Positions 45,925 to 58,139 of a stretch of DNA of 64,000 bases are shown here, in pieces. The stretch comes from Charina bottae (Eukaryota > Chordata > Lepidosauria > Squamata > Charinaidae), in assembly GCA_023362775.1 (NCBI GenBank), contig JALMGJ010000002.1, positions 69,231,414 to 69,295,413 on the forward strand, read 5' to 3'. The notes under the pieces were generated by a model. That model was given only the letters and a program-made list of their open reading frames with translations. It was not told the DNA's origin and made no database searches. Numbering within the stretch: the stretch's first letter is position 1; every line of letters starts with the position of its first letter. A program made the translations under genes and the position numbers.

Positions 45925-46315
45925 GTTTACTTACTTACTAATTTATTTACATGACTATATGGCCACCTATCTCATATAATCACTCTACAAAGCTCACAGC
46001 AATCCATAAAAATATGGCTAAAACAAAAGTACCCTTCCGCCCAGGCACCAGACCAAACATTGTGCCAGCTCAACCCCCATCTAGCCCAATGCTTGGGGGA
46101 AGAGCCAGGTCTTCACAGCTAAAAGGGTAGGGATTCCTTGGGTCTCAGGTGGGAGGTTGTTCCAAAGGGCTGGGGTGGCCACCAAGAAGGCACATCTCTG
46201 AGGTCCCATCAGGCGGCAACATTTAAGGAAGGGGACCTGGAGCACTCCCACCCTATCTAACCTAGTAGGATGGGCAGATAACCTCAGGAAGAGGCAGTCC
46301 CGCAAATACTGTTGA
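45925..46315 (-). mobile_element. L2-like LINE 3' end, older variant
   Basis: The minus-strand frame at 46305-46081 carries the C-terminus: RDCLFLRLSAHPTRL, GPQRCAFLVATPALWNNLPPE, then TWLFPQAL. This corresponds to the REFRL...RRAFSAVAPALWNNLPPE region of the 11.6-kb copy. The 3' UTR and a TTTACTTACTTACTAATTTATTT tail follow to 45925. The RT is not present. Confidence 0.82.
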
Positions 46316-49244
46316 AGTAGACAAATATAGGATTAATTTGCAGATGTTTTCTCTGTACTTCTGTTGAATGTAGAAGCATAAGGAAATAACTAATAGTTAA
46401 AGAAGAAATAAAGAACAGTTAAAGAACAAATGAAACAATCCAACTCATGAATGCAGCTCAGAAAATCATGTTACATAATATTGCAGGACATTAGTGTGAT
46501 GTGCTGTTCTGAGGCAGAGCCATATAGAGGAAATGTAAAGGATCTCTCCATTCTCACAAGAATGTTGATATTGGAGTTATTGATGGTGGTCTAAAAGCTA
46601 GGGTGACTCTGATTTCATGAGCAGACCTGTCAAGTCATTAAAATTCAATCTCCCTTCCTTAGCAGCAATTCAAATTTTCATTATGACCTAGAACTGGGGC
46701 TGGTCCAGTTTGAACCTTTCCCCCTTACCATGGGGAAATCTGAATCTGATCTCAGTTGCCCCATTCTGCCTTGGAATTAGGTCTGGCTGAAGTCAATTCA
46801 CACCCTTAGTTTCTGCACCTCTGTAATATTCTGGTAGTTCATCTGTAACATTGTAATATCCCTAAACTTCCAATTTGCCCTGGTGTGACCATCAATTCTC
46901 TCTCTGATCTTGTTTTCTTAATCCTTATATAAAATATAATGCTTCTTTGGTGGCCCTTCTACCACCAAAGGTATAAGTTTGCCATCTCAGTGCAAACTAG
47001 GATTAATTTCCCAAGTAGCCCTGCAGTGTAATTGTTCCTCCTAAGCAAGAAGACAGCTTAAAGCTACAGCAATAAATCTATATGTGTAGAATAGTGATGG
47101 AGCTCAAATTACAGTGTGAGCTGATAATGAGGAAATACTGCAGTCTGAGATGATGGTTAGTTCAGGCCAATGGTAGTTCCTGCAAGAGAAAAAAAATAGG
47201 TAGTAATGAACAGGTACAGTACATGAGGATGGTCACATAACCCAAGAGCATGAACTCCGAAGAGATTCAGATGCCACTATGTCTAGGCCACTGTTATAAG
47301 GTCTTGATAATGTAGTAATATGTGCAACATTGTTTCTGCTCAGTTTGCCATTCATTTCTGCCGAAAAGGAGCTGAACATGCAGGAAATGGGTCCCATCCA
47401 TCAAGTAGTGCAAAAAGCACAATAAATGCATCATCGTTATGTGAAAAATATTCAGAAGCATGACTGGGCTGAAGATGGTGCCTCCATTATCAGTGATGGA
47501 CAGCATACCACCCTGCTCTCTGCATCCCAAAGAATATGATTTCTTTTCTATATTCTCACTATGACAGCTGTAATGACAAATATATATGTATCCCAAGTGT
47601 CACATGAAATTCTCTTCTACTGAAAATACCTGGAATCTGACAGAGACATTTGGCCTAGATCCCTGACTTTCATGGCTCCTCCTGTGCAGATTAGGGGAGG
47701 TGGATGCTGCAGATGCCATCACAGTTATACAGTATTCTGCATCTTGTTTAGCATTCCTTGGAAAGCAGCTCTAAGGGACATTTGCAGCACACAAGCCATC
47801 CAACTGATTGGCAGCCTGCCACACATTCTACCATTTCCCCACCATCTTTTCTCCAAAAATGTTCAAAATACTGCTGCAGTCAGAAACAATACCTTGTAAA
47901 GCAGGTGAATGAACCTGAAATGCTAAACCTTGCTGAGTTTAAGGCACCCATTTCAGTCCTTCAAAATCTCCAAAGCTCCTTAAAAATTAGCCCAATTTTT
48001 TGCAGGGATTTGAACATTTTTGCCCCACCCACTCTGGTGGCCACATCCCCTGAACCTGGGTGAATCCAAAACATTTAAGAGAGTGGACCCCAGAGGAAGG
48101 TTGGAATAATACAAGATAAGAATTATATTCCATTATAAATAAGTACTTCTGATGTGTCACCTGTTTATATTTCTGCCTTTCAGCCTGTTTCCTGCCTCTA
48201 CAGAACTCAGCAAAGAGAATGAGGCTTAGGGAGCAGCACGCCCAGACAGCAATCTCCTTCTTGTTCATGTAATATCTGCGCTTGTCTCAACTTCTCTACT
48301 TCTATTGGCATAATCTGTGCCACTGGGAGAGACAGTGTTGCCATCTTAGCAGTCCTGGAAAGATGTTGATTGGTAGAAAAGTCTCCTCTTTTCACTAATT
48401 AAGCCTAGAGTGCTGTTCCTAGGGCTAGCACATCTTCAAGAGAAGGGAAAGAGGAAGGTTGAACAAAACTTTTGGATATCTGAGAGGTTGATGGAGATAA
48501 ATGGGGCTTTATTTTGGGTGCTTTGGGTTTATCCAGTTACAAATTATTCTAAGATTTTTCTAGCAGAGGATCTTAAGTTAATCTCAGTTAATCCAAGGTA
48601 AGCTTTGGTTAGCCTACCTTTCTCTAAATAAATATATAAATCATAGTATGAGGACATCACAACTCAAGAAAATCTTCTATCCATTGTAAGTAACAGACCA
48701 GATTTCTTTTAATGTGTATTTCTGCCTTAATAATGGCCTTGGTCTGCTAGCTTTACAGCCTCCATGCATAACAAGAAGATATGTTCAGAATGTTTGTGAT
48801 TAAAACATATCAGAAAGATTGGATGAAAAACTAGAAACAAATTCTGTGTTCTTCTGACTCTTGAGAATTTTGATCCTAAATAAGATCCCATAAAATCTGG
48901 AGTCCAAAATCAGAGAGCTCTTTACAGAGTGTTTTGTCAGTCCCTATTTGGAGGGAATCACTGGAATTTACTATTTGTCTCCGGTTTCCCAAGTAGTAGC
49001 TACAGAATCCATTGTTGCTGTACTTAATTTGGAAGTTTGTCTTGATTCCTCATCCCAAGATTTACTGGGAGAAACTGGTTACCTGAAGTCCAACCACCAG
49101 ACCACAGTAGAAGCCACTAACAGCAGCATCCCTTCACCTCTTGTCCATAGTTTTGTTTCATTAAAAGTTGATTAATGAAATTATGCCACGTTGTTCATTG
49201 TCCTGCCTATTGCCATTACTTAAATAGAGCCAGGCAAGGGACAA
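46316..49244. other. No gene or named repeat
   Basis: 2.9 kb with no recognised element. Open frames of 75-101 codons (for example 47294-47596 minus, 47758-48063 plus, 48948-49175 plus) are unsupported by any motif. Confidence 0.5.
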
Positions 49245-49575
49245 GCCTAAGTATTTATTTATTTATTATTTATTTATTTATTATTTCAATTTATTCCCCG
49301 CCCATCTCCCCTGCAAGGGACTCTGGGCAGGTTACAACAATTGAAAGTTTAAAAACTATACAAAAAACAATATCTAAAATACATCCAATAATAAATTACA
49401 TGAAATCCAAGATGGATTGGGGACCGTAGGATAGATCGAATTACTACGGGGCCAGCCAACCCCAGGAGGCACTGCCGCCTCTGTCGTTCCAGGCCCGGCG
49501 GCAGAGCCAGGTCTTAAGGGCCTTCCGAAAGGCCAGGAGTGAAGGGGCCAGTCTCACCTCCGGGTATAAGGGTGA
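49245..49575 (-). mobile_element. L2-like LINE 3' end
   Basis: Minus-strand UTR: a TTTATTTATTTATTATTTCAA tail, the hairpin CCGCCCATCTCCCC / GGGACTCTGGGCAGG at about 49298-49331, and CCAACCCCAGGAGGCACTGCC near 49456-49475. The coding end (AGCCAGGTCTTAAGGGCC and CCAGTCTCACCTCC on the plus strand) stops abruptly at 49565. The sequence is close to the consensus, so it is relatively young. Confidence 0.85.
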
Positions 49576-49912
49576 TATGCCCAATTTCATGTCTAATTAA
49601 TTTATTTTTCATTAAGGCATGGAGGCAACAGTTAGAATAATGCTGATCACTGATACTTGTAAATATAGTTTGGTCCTAACTATACATTATTTCTAAGGAA
49701 AACCATTGCTCCTGTTACACGTTTTTGGCAAATGTGTCCTACATCACAATTTAATAGAGGGAATGTCAGCTTATTTATATAATCCACTTGAGTTCAGTGA
49801 AGACAGAACAGGATCTTAAAAATAGGCATGTCTAAACTGAAGGGCTATCTTGTCCAACTTTCTATTCTCTTCGGGGCTAGACACCCACAGAAGTTCATAA
49901 CCAGGACAAAAT
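49576..49912. other. No gene or named repeat
   Basis: Short unassigned interval before the L1 target duplication. Confidence 0.45.
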
Positions 49913-49929
49913 GGCAATTGATTTCTTCC

Positions 49930-50738
49930 TAGGAAAATACGTGGGTGAAAGTATTGAAATTTACATTATGTTCTAGCCGTAAAGAAAATTTTTATAAAAT
50001 GATATATCGTTGGTATTTGTAACCAGAGAAATTGTCTAGAATGTATAAAGGTACTTCGAATCTTTGCTGGAAATGTGAACAACATGAAGAGACATTTTAC
50101 CATGTTTGGTGGACATGTAAAAAAGCCAAACAAATTTGGATACAAATACATATGTTAATTCAGAAAATTTTAAAGGTTACAGTACAGCTGAAACCAGAGA
50201 CTTTTCTTTTGGGATTAATGGACAGGCAATTAGAAAAAATCCATAGAACTTTGTTTTTATATATGACAACTGTAGCAAGACTATTATATGTTCAAAAGTG
50301 GAAAGGTTCGACTACCCACAGTGGAGGAATGGTTGGTGAAGAGGATGGAACTTGTCGAGATGGCTAAATTAACTTTTTTGATCAGAGAAAAAATAGTGTC
50401 TACATTTATGGCTGACTGGAAACCCCTTATAGATTTTTTGCATGAAACGGAAAAAAATGCACTTATGATTTGTGGTTTTGATGATTAGAAATAAAACCTG
50501 GATAATAGAAAAAAGTGAAGGTTTTTTTGTAACCATAGAGTAAGAGTTAATTTTGTAATAGTACTTATATTTGCTGCAAGAGAAATTGGAGGGTTCTTTC
50601 TATTTCTTTTTATTCTCTCTTTCTGCACTTTTTCTTCCCTTTCTCTTTCTTCTTCCTTTCTTTGCTCCTTTTACTCTTTATTAGTTTGTGTTAGTTTTTA
50701 TGTTCTTCGTAAAACGTTTAATAAACTTTATAGAAATA
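49930..50738 (+). mobile_element. 5'-truncated L1 LINE with clean target duplication
   Basis: Two frames match the ORF2 C-terminus: NLCWKCEQHEETFYHVWWTC with its Cys-rich knuckle (about 50059-50118), LKPETFLLGLMDRQL (about 50190-50232), then EEWLVKRMELVEMAKLTFL (about 50319-50380) ending at a stop near 50488. One frameshift near 50250-50290 separates them. The T-rich 3' UTR ends in TTAATAAACTTTATAG. A 17-bp direct repeat, GGCAATTGATTTCTTCC, is at 49913-49929 and 50739-50755. There is almost no poly(A): only AGAAATA lies between the signal and the duplication. About 800 bp remain of an element usually several kb long. Confidence 0.92.
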
Positions 50739-50755
50739 GGCAATTGATTTCTTCC

Positions 50756-51303
50756 CAGCAACTGCTATTCATAGGCATACTATCACTAATCTCAGAAGAC
50801 ACATATAGTCATTCTTGCTAATAGTCATCAATAACCTTATCCTCCAGAAAAAAAGTCTAATTCCCTTTTAAAACCATCCAAGTTGTTCCTTTAACACACC
50901 TATGTTATATCTGTAGTTTATATCTATGAGATACATGAGTGACTTTGGCCACATTCTCAGTTCCGACATCCCCACTATCCTATCTCCTGATGGTGCTTGA
51001 TATGTTGATGTCCATGTGCATTAAGTATATATGCATAAAACTCTTCTTCTGATTTGGGAATTCTGGCCAGTCAGCCCTGGAAGAGACCATAACGCAATAT
51101 GCTTAAGTATGTGAAATCACACCCTGCCAAGGACCTCTGAGGATATAGCAATATGGCTTAAGTATGTATACAGTGTTTCAATAATACTTTTATCAGCCTG
51201 AAAATTAGGATGGCAATATGACCTCCATTCTTCTGCTAAGGGTAGCACTGAAAAGATCACATACTTGGGGGAAAATATGCAAATTACTCTAAAGGCATAA
51301 TCA
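50756..51303. other. No gene or named repeat
   Basis: About 0.55 kb of unassigned sequence. Confidence 0.45.
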
Positions 51304-51358
51304 GAGGAAGGAAGGAAGGAAGGAAGGAAGGAAGGAAGGAAGGAAGGAAGGAAGGAAG
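51304..51358 (+). repeat. (GGAA)n microsatellite
   Basis: Fifty-five bases of perfect AAGG tetranucleotide repeats. Confidence 0.93.
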
Positions 51359-51712
51359 TCTAAACAGAACCCTTTGGAAGGTAAATAATGGGAGAGTGCA
51401 TGATACTTTTTTTAATGTTCTCCATACCCAACCTCTATGTCTTTACAAGCAGCACTGCAAGGAAGTGGACATGGCTGGGATAAAGTGATTTTTTTTGGGG
51501 GGGGGGGCAACCAGTGGAGAAACAATTATGTACCCACTGTTCTTTTCAATCTCCACTCAAAATTAGCCCATCCTGTAACTGCTTTTCATTTCATTACAAG
51601 CATTTTTATTCAATGGAATGGTCTGCCTGCCCTTCCCCATTTCCTAACAGAGCCAAGATTCCAACTGGCTGCATCCTGCTACGTAGACCCACCCCCTAGT
51701 TTCTGCCCAACC
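51359..51712. other. No gene; G run
   Basis: Unassigned. A T8-G13-type run at about 51489-51508 is the only marked feature. The plus-strand frame at 51437-51832 crosses into the hAT element and is not a gene. Confidence 0.45.
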
Positions 51713-51720
51713 TGCTACCA

Positions 51721-51954
51721 CAGAGCTTTCCAAACTGTGTGTCGGGACACGTTAGTGTGTCGGCTGCAGTGTCTGGGTGTGTCCCGGCTGCTGCTGCCTC
51801 CAAGCCCTGCCAGGATTCCACGCAGGTCCTAGTGCTTGCCTTGTGCCCTGCTGTAAGAGTGTGTCACGAAATGATGCCCTGATGTAAGAGTGTGTCGCGA
51901 AGTGATGCATGTCTAAAAAGTGTGTCACCAACATGAAAAGTTTGGAAAGCTCTG
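51721..51954 (-). mobile_element. hAT MITE, copy 4
   Basis: 234 bp, inverted relative to copies 1-3: CAGAGCTTTCCAAACTGTG at the left and CATGAAAAGTTTGGAAAGC near the right end. Perfect 8-bp flanks TGCTACCA (51713-51720, 51955-51962). It carries a short internal duplication of the GTAAGAGTGTGTC segment (about 51853 and 51886) not seen in the other copies. Confidence 0.92.
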
Positions 51955-51962
51955 TGCTACCA

Positions 51963-54335
51963 GCATGGCAGAAAATGCTAGATGACAAAAAGGCTTCCAT
52001 CTAGCCTGGCACACCTCATTATTTGGCTTTTGGGCTAATAAGTCTTGTCTCTTGGCCTCCCCATTGCCGATGTGATGAGAAGCATCACTTCACTCCAAAT
52101 GTGATAACCCCATGGGAGCACATGAAGATAAGAAGCCTCCCATTTTGCAGCCACATTCCCCTTTGCCCTACACTGATGCGCATAATGCAGGCATCTTTTT
52201 TAACCTCCTAAATTCGATTAATTTGAGTTTTTAAAAAATAACTTCTTTGCTCTTCTCAGGTGATCTTACTCTGCAGACAAACATAATGACACTGCAGTAA
52301 CAGTGCAATAGAGATATTATTGCTTAGCAATAAGAAGGGCTGAAGCGGGAGAGGGAGAAGGCATTGTCAAAATTATATGGCCATTTCTACTGTCTCTCCA
52401 AGTGATAATATCTTTTCCTAATCTTGGGCATGCTTGTAGGATATTCTTCAGAGAGTGTTATATGAAATAAATAATAGAATAGCCAACTGCTACCTCTGTT
52501 CTCAGCCAGTGCTGCCATCTCAGCTCATTGCTGGTTTGCTCTGGTCTTTCTCTTTGTTTATACTTTCTAAATGTGTGTTGCTTAGGAGATGAGGCCCTTT
52601 TCTCTGATAAGAAACTAGCCTTGTCTTGTAATGGGTCATTGTCAAGCCAGCCTATCACATCTTCAAAATCACAGGAAATGTTGCTAAAGTGCCAGAGAAA
52701 TAAAGAGACATAAATAAAGGAGAAAAAGCAATAATGCCGAAACAAGGGCACAGTTGAATATCTGCTAGCAGATGCTCCTGTACTATCTGGGGATAAAACA
52801 TGGCAAGCACCAATTTGACACCATGGTAACTTCACTGAAGTTTTTTTTTATTCATTTCAGGGTGAAGTGCAGTAAAAAGAAAATGTATCAGGTTAGAACT
52901 TTTGCATGTGTAAAGGTTTGGTTTGGGTCTCCATATAGTAAATAAGTCATAATTTCACTGAGTACATGTCCTCCCCATAAAAGCATATAATCCTATAAGA
53001 ATCAAATAAAATCAATAGAGGAAAAAATTGAGGAATGGTACAGGAAGCCAAATGTGGAATCCTAAATAAATAAAATAAATAAATACTCAGATGGAAATCT
53101 GGAGGGAAGAAATTTAAAAGCCAAGGTCCTTGTCACATGAAAGGCAAACTGCCAACTCAAGTGATTTTTGGAACAGATTTTTCAAGTAGCCATAGTCAGT
53201 CTATATTTAAATTCATTTTGAATTAAATCCATCACTCTACGAGTACACAAAGTGGGCATAATTCTTGCACAGATGATTTGCCTAAAGTAATAAGCAGTTG
53301 AGGAGCAAAGTGGCTTATATGGGTGAAACTTGGAGAAATCACAACTGTAATCTGCTTAAATCTTCAGCCTCCATGATGACAACATATACATGTTGTAAAG
53401 TTCTTCAGGTTAACCAATATGTGATGTGTATATTGCAATGGTACTACTCCCTCTAACTCAAAGGCCATCTCTGCTCCAATCATCTAGCATGAGTTCAGTG
53501 GAATCTATGAGCTACTGTACATACAGCTTTCCAACTCCCTTTCATGAGGCTTCTAGAGTGGGTAAGACCCAAAATTTGGCCAGTTGGGGGAACTTGCAGA
53601 GTCTTAAGCACTCTTTTTTTCTCCTTAAATCCCTCCCAAGATCAGGCCTATTTGTGGCCCTGGCCCTGCCTAGTTTTGGAGTGTCTGTCAATGTGCCTGA
53701 TGTAGCTTTCTGGGCAATAGAAATTGTGCACTCCAGTCTAGCAACACCTTGCATTTGGGTTGGTTATATCCTAGCTTGAAATACCATGTTTCTACAATAA
53801 ACTATCTTGTCTGAACTCCTATCACCTCACCCATGTTTTTATTTCTCATTAGACTGATGGATCAGTGAATAACTAGCAACACTGAACAAGAATCTACAGC
53901 AGCATCTAAATCGTTTTTAAGAAATGGAATAAGTTAGAAATGGCAAGTTAGAAATGGAATAAGAATGCAAGATCCCAAATGAAATATAGTAATTTACAGC
54001 AATTTGATCTTAAACACACATTTAGAAGAACCAGATGGAAAAATGAAATATTATTCCATTAATGTTTTAGGAGTTCCAGAACTGACACTATGCAGTCAAA
54101 GATTTATGGGACAGTGTTGCTCAAAAAGATCGAATTGTCATTCCATCCAGCTCCTAAAGACTGTCCACTATCACCAGCCTTTGAATGACTCAATCTGTCT
54201 CATTCTAATTAGAGATTATTGCAAACTAGATGATTGGACATTCTATAATCTGGGAAAATGTTTCCAATATAAAATTGTGTTATTGAACAAGCCCTTAATG
54301 TTAACAGTGGCATTAAGTTATAAGCAGCTATTATA
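51963..54335. other. No gene; possible LTR piece
   Basis: 2.4 kb without recognised element. Near 53791-53830 CTACAATAAACTATCTTGTC followed by a CT-rich stretch looks like an LTR polyadenylation signal, but I found no boundaries. The frames at 52458-52835 (minus, 125 codons, partly charged) and 53426-53779 (plus, 117 codons) have no domain that I recognise. Confidence 0.45.
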
Positions 54336-54340
54336 ATGTG

Positions 54341-54837
54341 TGAATGAAAGAATGAGTGAAAATGTGTGAAATGGCTAAAACAAGGCTGGGAACATCACAA
54401 GAAGCATACAAACAAGATGTGAATAACAAGAGCAAGGTTGAATGCATGGACAGGAACCAGATAAGTGCCAAGCTGAGAAAGAGATGTCAATATAGCTGAG
54501 AGAGCAACTAGATGGAATGTCAATAAGATTCTGTCTCAGGCTATTGTGAGAAACTGAGAAAACATGGAGTGTCAGCAAGGATGATTTTGACATGTTGTGA
54601 GCAAAAGTGACAAAACACTACTTTTTCTCACTGTAAGGAAACAAGGTTCCCACAATAAAAAACCCACTTCTAAATATAACAGCAATGACCCCTTCCCATG
54701 CATAAAGATATAAAATAAACAGCTAGGAGGGTCAACATGTGGTCCTGATCAACCCAAGAGAGGAGAAGACAGTATGTACAACTATGGAAAATAAACTTTT
54801 CTATCCTATCTTACACTCTGTTAGAGTTAATTACACA
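54341..54837 (+). mobile_element. Solo LTR candidate
   Basis: 497 bp starting TGAATGAAAG and ending TTACACA (TG...CA ends), flanked by the 5-bp direct repeat ATGTG at 54336-54340 and 54838-54842. A TATA-like GATATAAAATAAAC is at 54707-54720 and an AATAAA signal at about 54790, in the order expected for a plus-strand LTR. No internal retroviral or retrotransposon coding sequence is adjacent. The ends are short and AT-rich, so a chance match of the flanks cannot be excluded. Confidence 0.6.
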
Positions 54838-55026
54838 ATGTGTGGAAATGTACTGTAAGTACAAGTGACTGAATAACTAATACTATCTTCTCTCTGTAAT
54901 ATCAATCAATACTACAGTATTATACTATATTTGGTCTCAGATTTCATTTGTCAAATATCCTCTCCATCAATCCACACAATGCAGATGTGACCACTTTGCT
55001 CTGCCAGTCAGATTGCAATAAGAGTT

Positions 55027-55484
55027 TGTTAAAGGGCGAGCGGATGGAGTGGCCTGCTTCTCTCCTAGGCACCAGTGATCATTAGTCTGTATAGCAAATA
55101 GACACTCACACAGAGATTATATAAAATAGCCTATTTACTTATATACATACGTATTTACAGATCACTTCCACACAAGTAACAAATGATAACCAACGATACA
55201 GCATACAAGAGGTTGAATGAGAAAATGGGAATAAAATGGAATACAGAATATCTCTGCTTTTATAGATAAACTGACCAATCACATTATAGGTCAATCTCGT
55301 TATCTACCACACCCAACTTAACTCTTAGCACCTGTTGTATGAGTCACACACTGACACATCAGCACTACAACAATGGCTGCTAATTGGGTGACTCTGCAGA
55401 ATATTTCACCTCTCACCTAGAAATCAAGCCTCTCTGTATAATTCATATCTAACAGTAAATTCCTGGGTATATCAAACCCCAACA
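55027..55484 (-). mobile_element. Solo LTR
   Basis: 458 bp with TG...CA ends (TGTTAAAGGG on the left, CCCCAACA on the right) and the 5-bp direct repeat GAGTT at 55022-55026 and 55485-55489. On the minus strand, TGTTGGGGTTTG starts U3, a GATTGG (CCAAT-type) box lies near 55277, and TATAAAAG lies about 15 bp further (plus strand CTTTTATAG, 55257-55265). A terminal GCCCTTTAACA ends U5. The order supports the minus orientation. No coding region belongs to it, so it is a solo LTR left by recombination. Confidence 0.78.
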
Positions 55485-55489
55485 GAGTT

Positions 55490-57430
55490 TAATAAAGTTG
55501 TGCCTTAACTTGGTGCATAAAGATGTATCCTACCACTCTAAAATTAACTGAAGCCTTACATGGGTTATCACCTTATTGTTACCAAAGATTACTATTTAAT
55601 TATATATATACTGATTGGTAGCTGTTAGGTTATATATACACAGACACACACACACACAGACACATATCCCTTGTGCCATGCATTTGTGTGAAGAAAAGAT
55701 GGAATGCTTGAGGCCCACTCAAAGCATGCTATAAAGGTGAAAAGGTTGTTCTGGATTATGTAGCATTTTTAAAAATACAAGAATAAAGATTTCTATGAAA
55801 ACTCAACAAGAGATGGTTCTCAGAACATGGGGTGATTCTCAAAACAAGAAATAGTTCCCATGTGAACTGGCTGAGGTGATGACACTCACATAGAAATGTA
55901 CCAGGAGACATGAAAACTAGGACAGGCCAAGTTGTGTCTGAAGGTATACAAGTAAATGACAACAGTAGTACCTCAGAGCCATCACACAGTATGAATAGTG
56001 CCCAGTAAGCATCCTGTCTTGATTCTTCTGGAAGGCAACGCTACCCTGCTCTACTGGACACTGAGTTGGGTAGATGCACATGGTAGATGCATATGTGTAA
56101 AAAAAAAGTTTTAGCTTGGAAAATAAATGAACATTTAGAGTTGTAGATGTTCATTGTTTCTAAGTATCTGAGTCTTTGGATAAATAAGAACAACAAGTAG
56201 TACTGGAGGTGTTATTAAGTTGCCTTTGTGTGACCTTCCATGTGATAATCACTATTTCACTCTGTCGTCTTACAGCTCTTCCCTGATTTTAGAGTTTCAA
56301 GCAGGGCTCATCCCTGACAATGCAGATGATTGCAAGTCTTTGTCTTCTGACAGGAGGGTTCTGAATTTCAGGGCATATTGATTTGTTCCTGAGGACTCCT
56401 ACTCCAAATCACCTTCCACCTGCTGCAAAATCCAAGAGCTGAGGTCATGGCATTAGCCTTCCTCATAATGGTGAGATATATTATGATCTACTGCATACAT
56501 TAGTATCCTTATGATACTACATTTGCTAGTATCAGCTATATCCTTAACCCACTGGGTTTGGTTGATGCGTTGGAAATGTTGAGAGCATATTGTAGATAAT
56601 CTCATGAAATGGCTGCCACGGACTTGGGTGAGGGGCAGAGGAAGGCCGATTGGCTGGCTCAATAATTCTCATTCATAAAATAGTCACAAAGCACCCATTC
56701 AGCAGAAAGTAGTGGAAGTTGTTGCCTCCCACACCCTTTCAACCCAGATTTCCTTTATCCTCCAAACAAAGGATTTGGCTGAGGCCAGCAGCCATTTTTA
56801 TTTTCCAGAAATGCTTATGAGACCCATTGGAAGTTGAGGGGCATTCACGGAAGTAAAGATAATGCTAGGGATGCTTTGATTTACAACATGACTATTTCTT
56901 TTTTCTCTAATTAAAAGAAAATTAAGTTAGATTATTCAAGGGAGCCATAACTTACCTTAACTAATTACTATAGGCAAGCTTAAGGATTTGGTATTAGCCT
57001 CCAAGAAAAAGACATTGTTTGCCAGACCAAGCTAAGCCAACCATGTTAAGCTTTTACAAAAGTGTAAGAAACAGCAAACTATTTTTTTTAAAAAAAAGCT
57101 TGCATCAAGTTTCAAAATAGCTTTTCCTTCTACGCCCCAATGATCATTTGCTAAAATTATCAGTATGAAATTATATAGGATATAAACAACACACTAACAA
57201 AAGAGATTCAGGACAAACCAACACGAGGAATTAAAACCAGACATTTGGGGGACAGGATATCTCAGGGAAACTGGGTGACATTGACTCTTGCACAGGTCCT
57301 GTAAAACAAATGTGGTTCAGTGAATAACAAGGTGGGAGATCAGTCACAACCTGATACCTGGACAGCATCTTCTTTGGTATAAGGTGTTGGCTGCAGATGA
57401 CCTACAGTATATTCAGAGCACGAACTCTGA
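55490..57430. other. No gene or named repeat
   Basis: 1.9 kb, with a short CA run near 55640-55660. No recognised element before the gypsy relic. Confidence 0.5.
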
Positions 57431-57989
57431 ATGGACCCTTTGACATTCTGTGAAATTGCTATTCCAGCTAGACAAGGAAGAAGAGCTTGTCCAATGGGCT
57501 ATACTGATGCTTGCTTTGCTTGGGACTTCCAGGACATTTTTTTCCAAATTTACCAGGAAAGAAATGTACCTTTTCACAGGCCAAAGCTGCTCTGGATACG
57601 AATTTCACTCTACACTGAAGGGCTGTGATGGGATGGTTTGAATAGAATACAGGCACCTGATGAACCTACAGTTATATATGTTCACACACTTTGGGAAGTA
57701 GCTAAATTGTGTGAGTATGGAAGTTCAAGTGGCAGGAAAATATATGCACAAAGCATTGCATGATAAATATCTGCAGCATGAATTGGATGAAGCATTTACC
57801 ATGGCCAGATTATATGGAAGTGCTCAAGAAGAAAGTCACCCAATGGCAGCAATAAATGGCATCTCTCTAGACACTTCCATTAACTATGGAAAATATGGGC
57901 AAAAGATGTCTGTGGGCACAGCATTCCAGGATTCAAGGCAGGAATTCCTTGTGATTGGGGCATCATTCCAGAGACCAATGCAATATTAA
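57431..57989 (+). pseudogene. Ty3/gypsy gag-like region, decayed
   Basis: Overlapping plus-strand frames (57431-57628, 57450-57641, 57711-57989) form a broken gag-like region upstream of the protease and RT remnants. ARLYGSAQEESHPMAAI lies near 57805-57855. Just after it, near 58010-58045, FKNGHLAQVH keeps the GH of a CCHC nucleic-acid-binding knuckle but has lost its cysteines. Frames shift several times. The assignment rests mainly on position and on the knuckle remnant. Confidence 0.5.
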
Positions 57990-58139
57990 ATGCTATCCAT
58001 TAATACTGTTTTTAAAAATGGACATCTAGCCCAAGTTCATGACAAGAAAGCCAGATATAAATCCCGTAACCAGGACATAAAAGATCATGCCCAAAGAGCA
58101 AGTCTGTAATGGCTGTTAGGAGAACAGAAAGTGAAGATG

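Noticed and set aside
52458..52835. 125-codon minus-strand frame with a charged middle, considered as a transposase remnant
   Set aside because: I could not match any catalytic motif or family pattern and no terminal repeats flank it.
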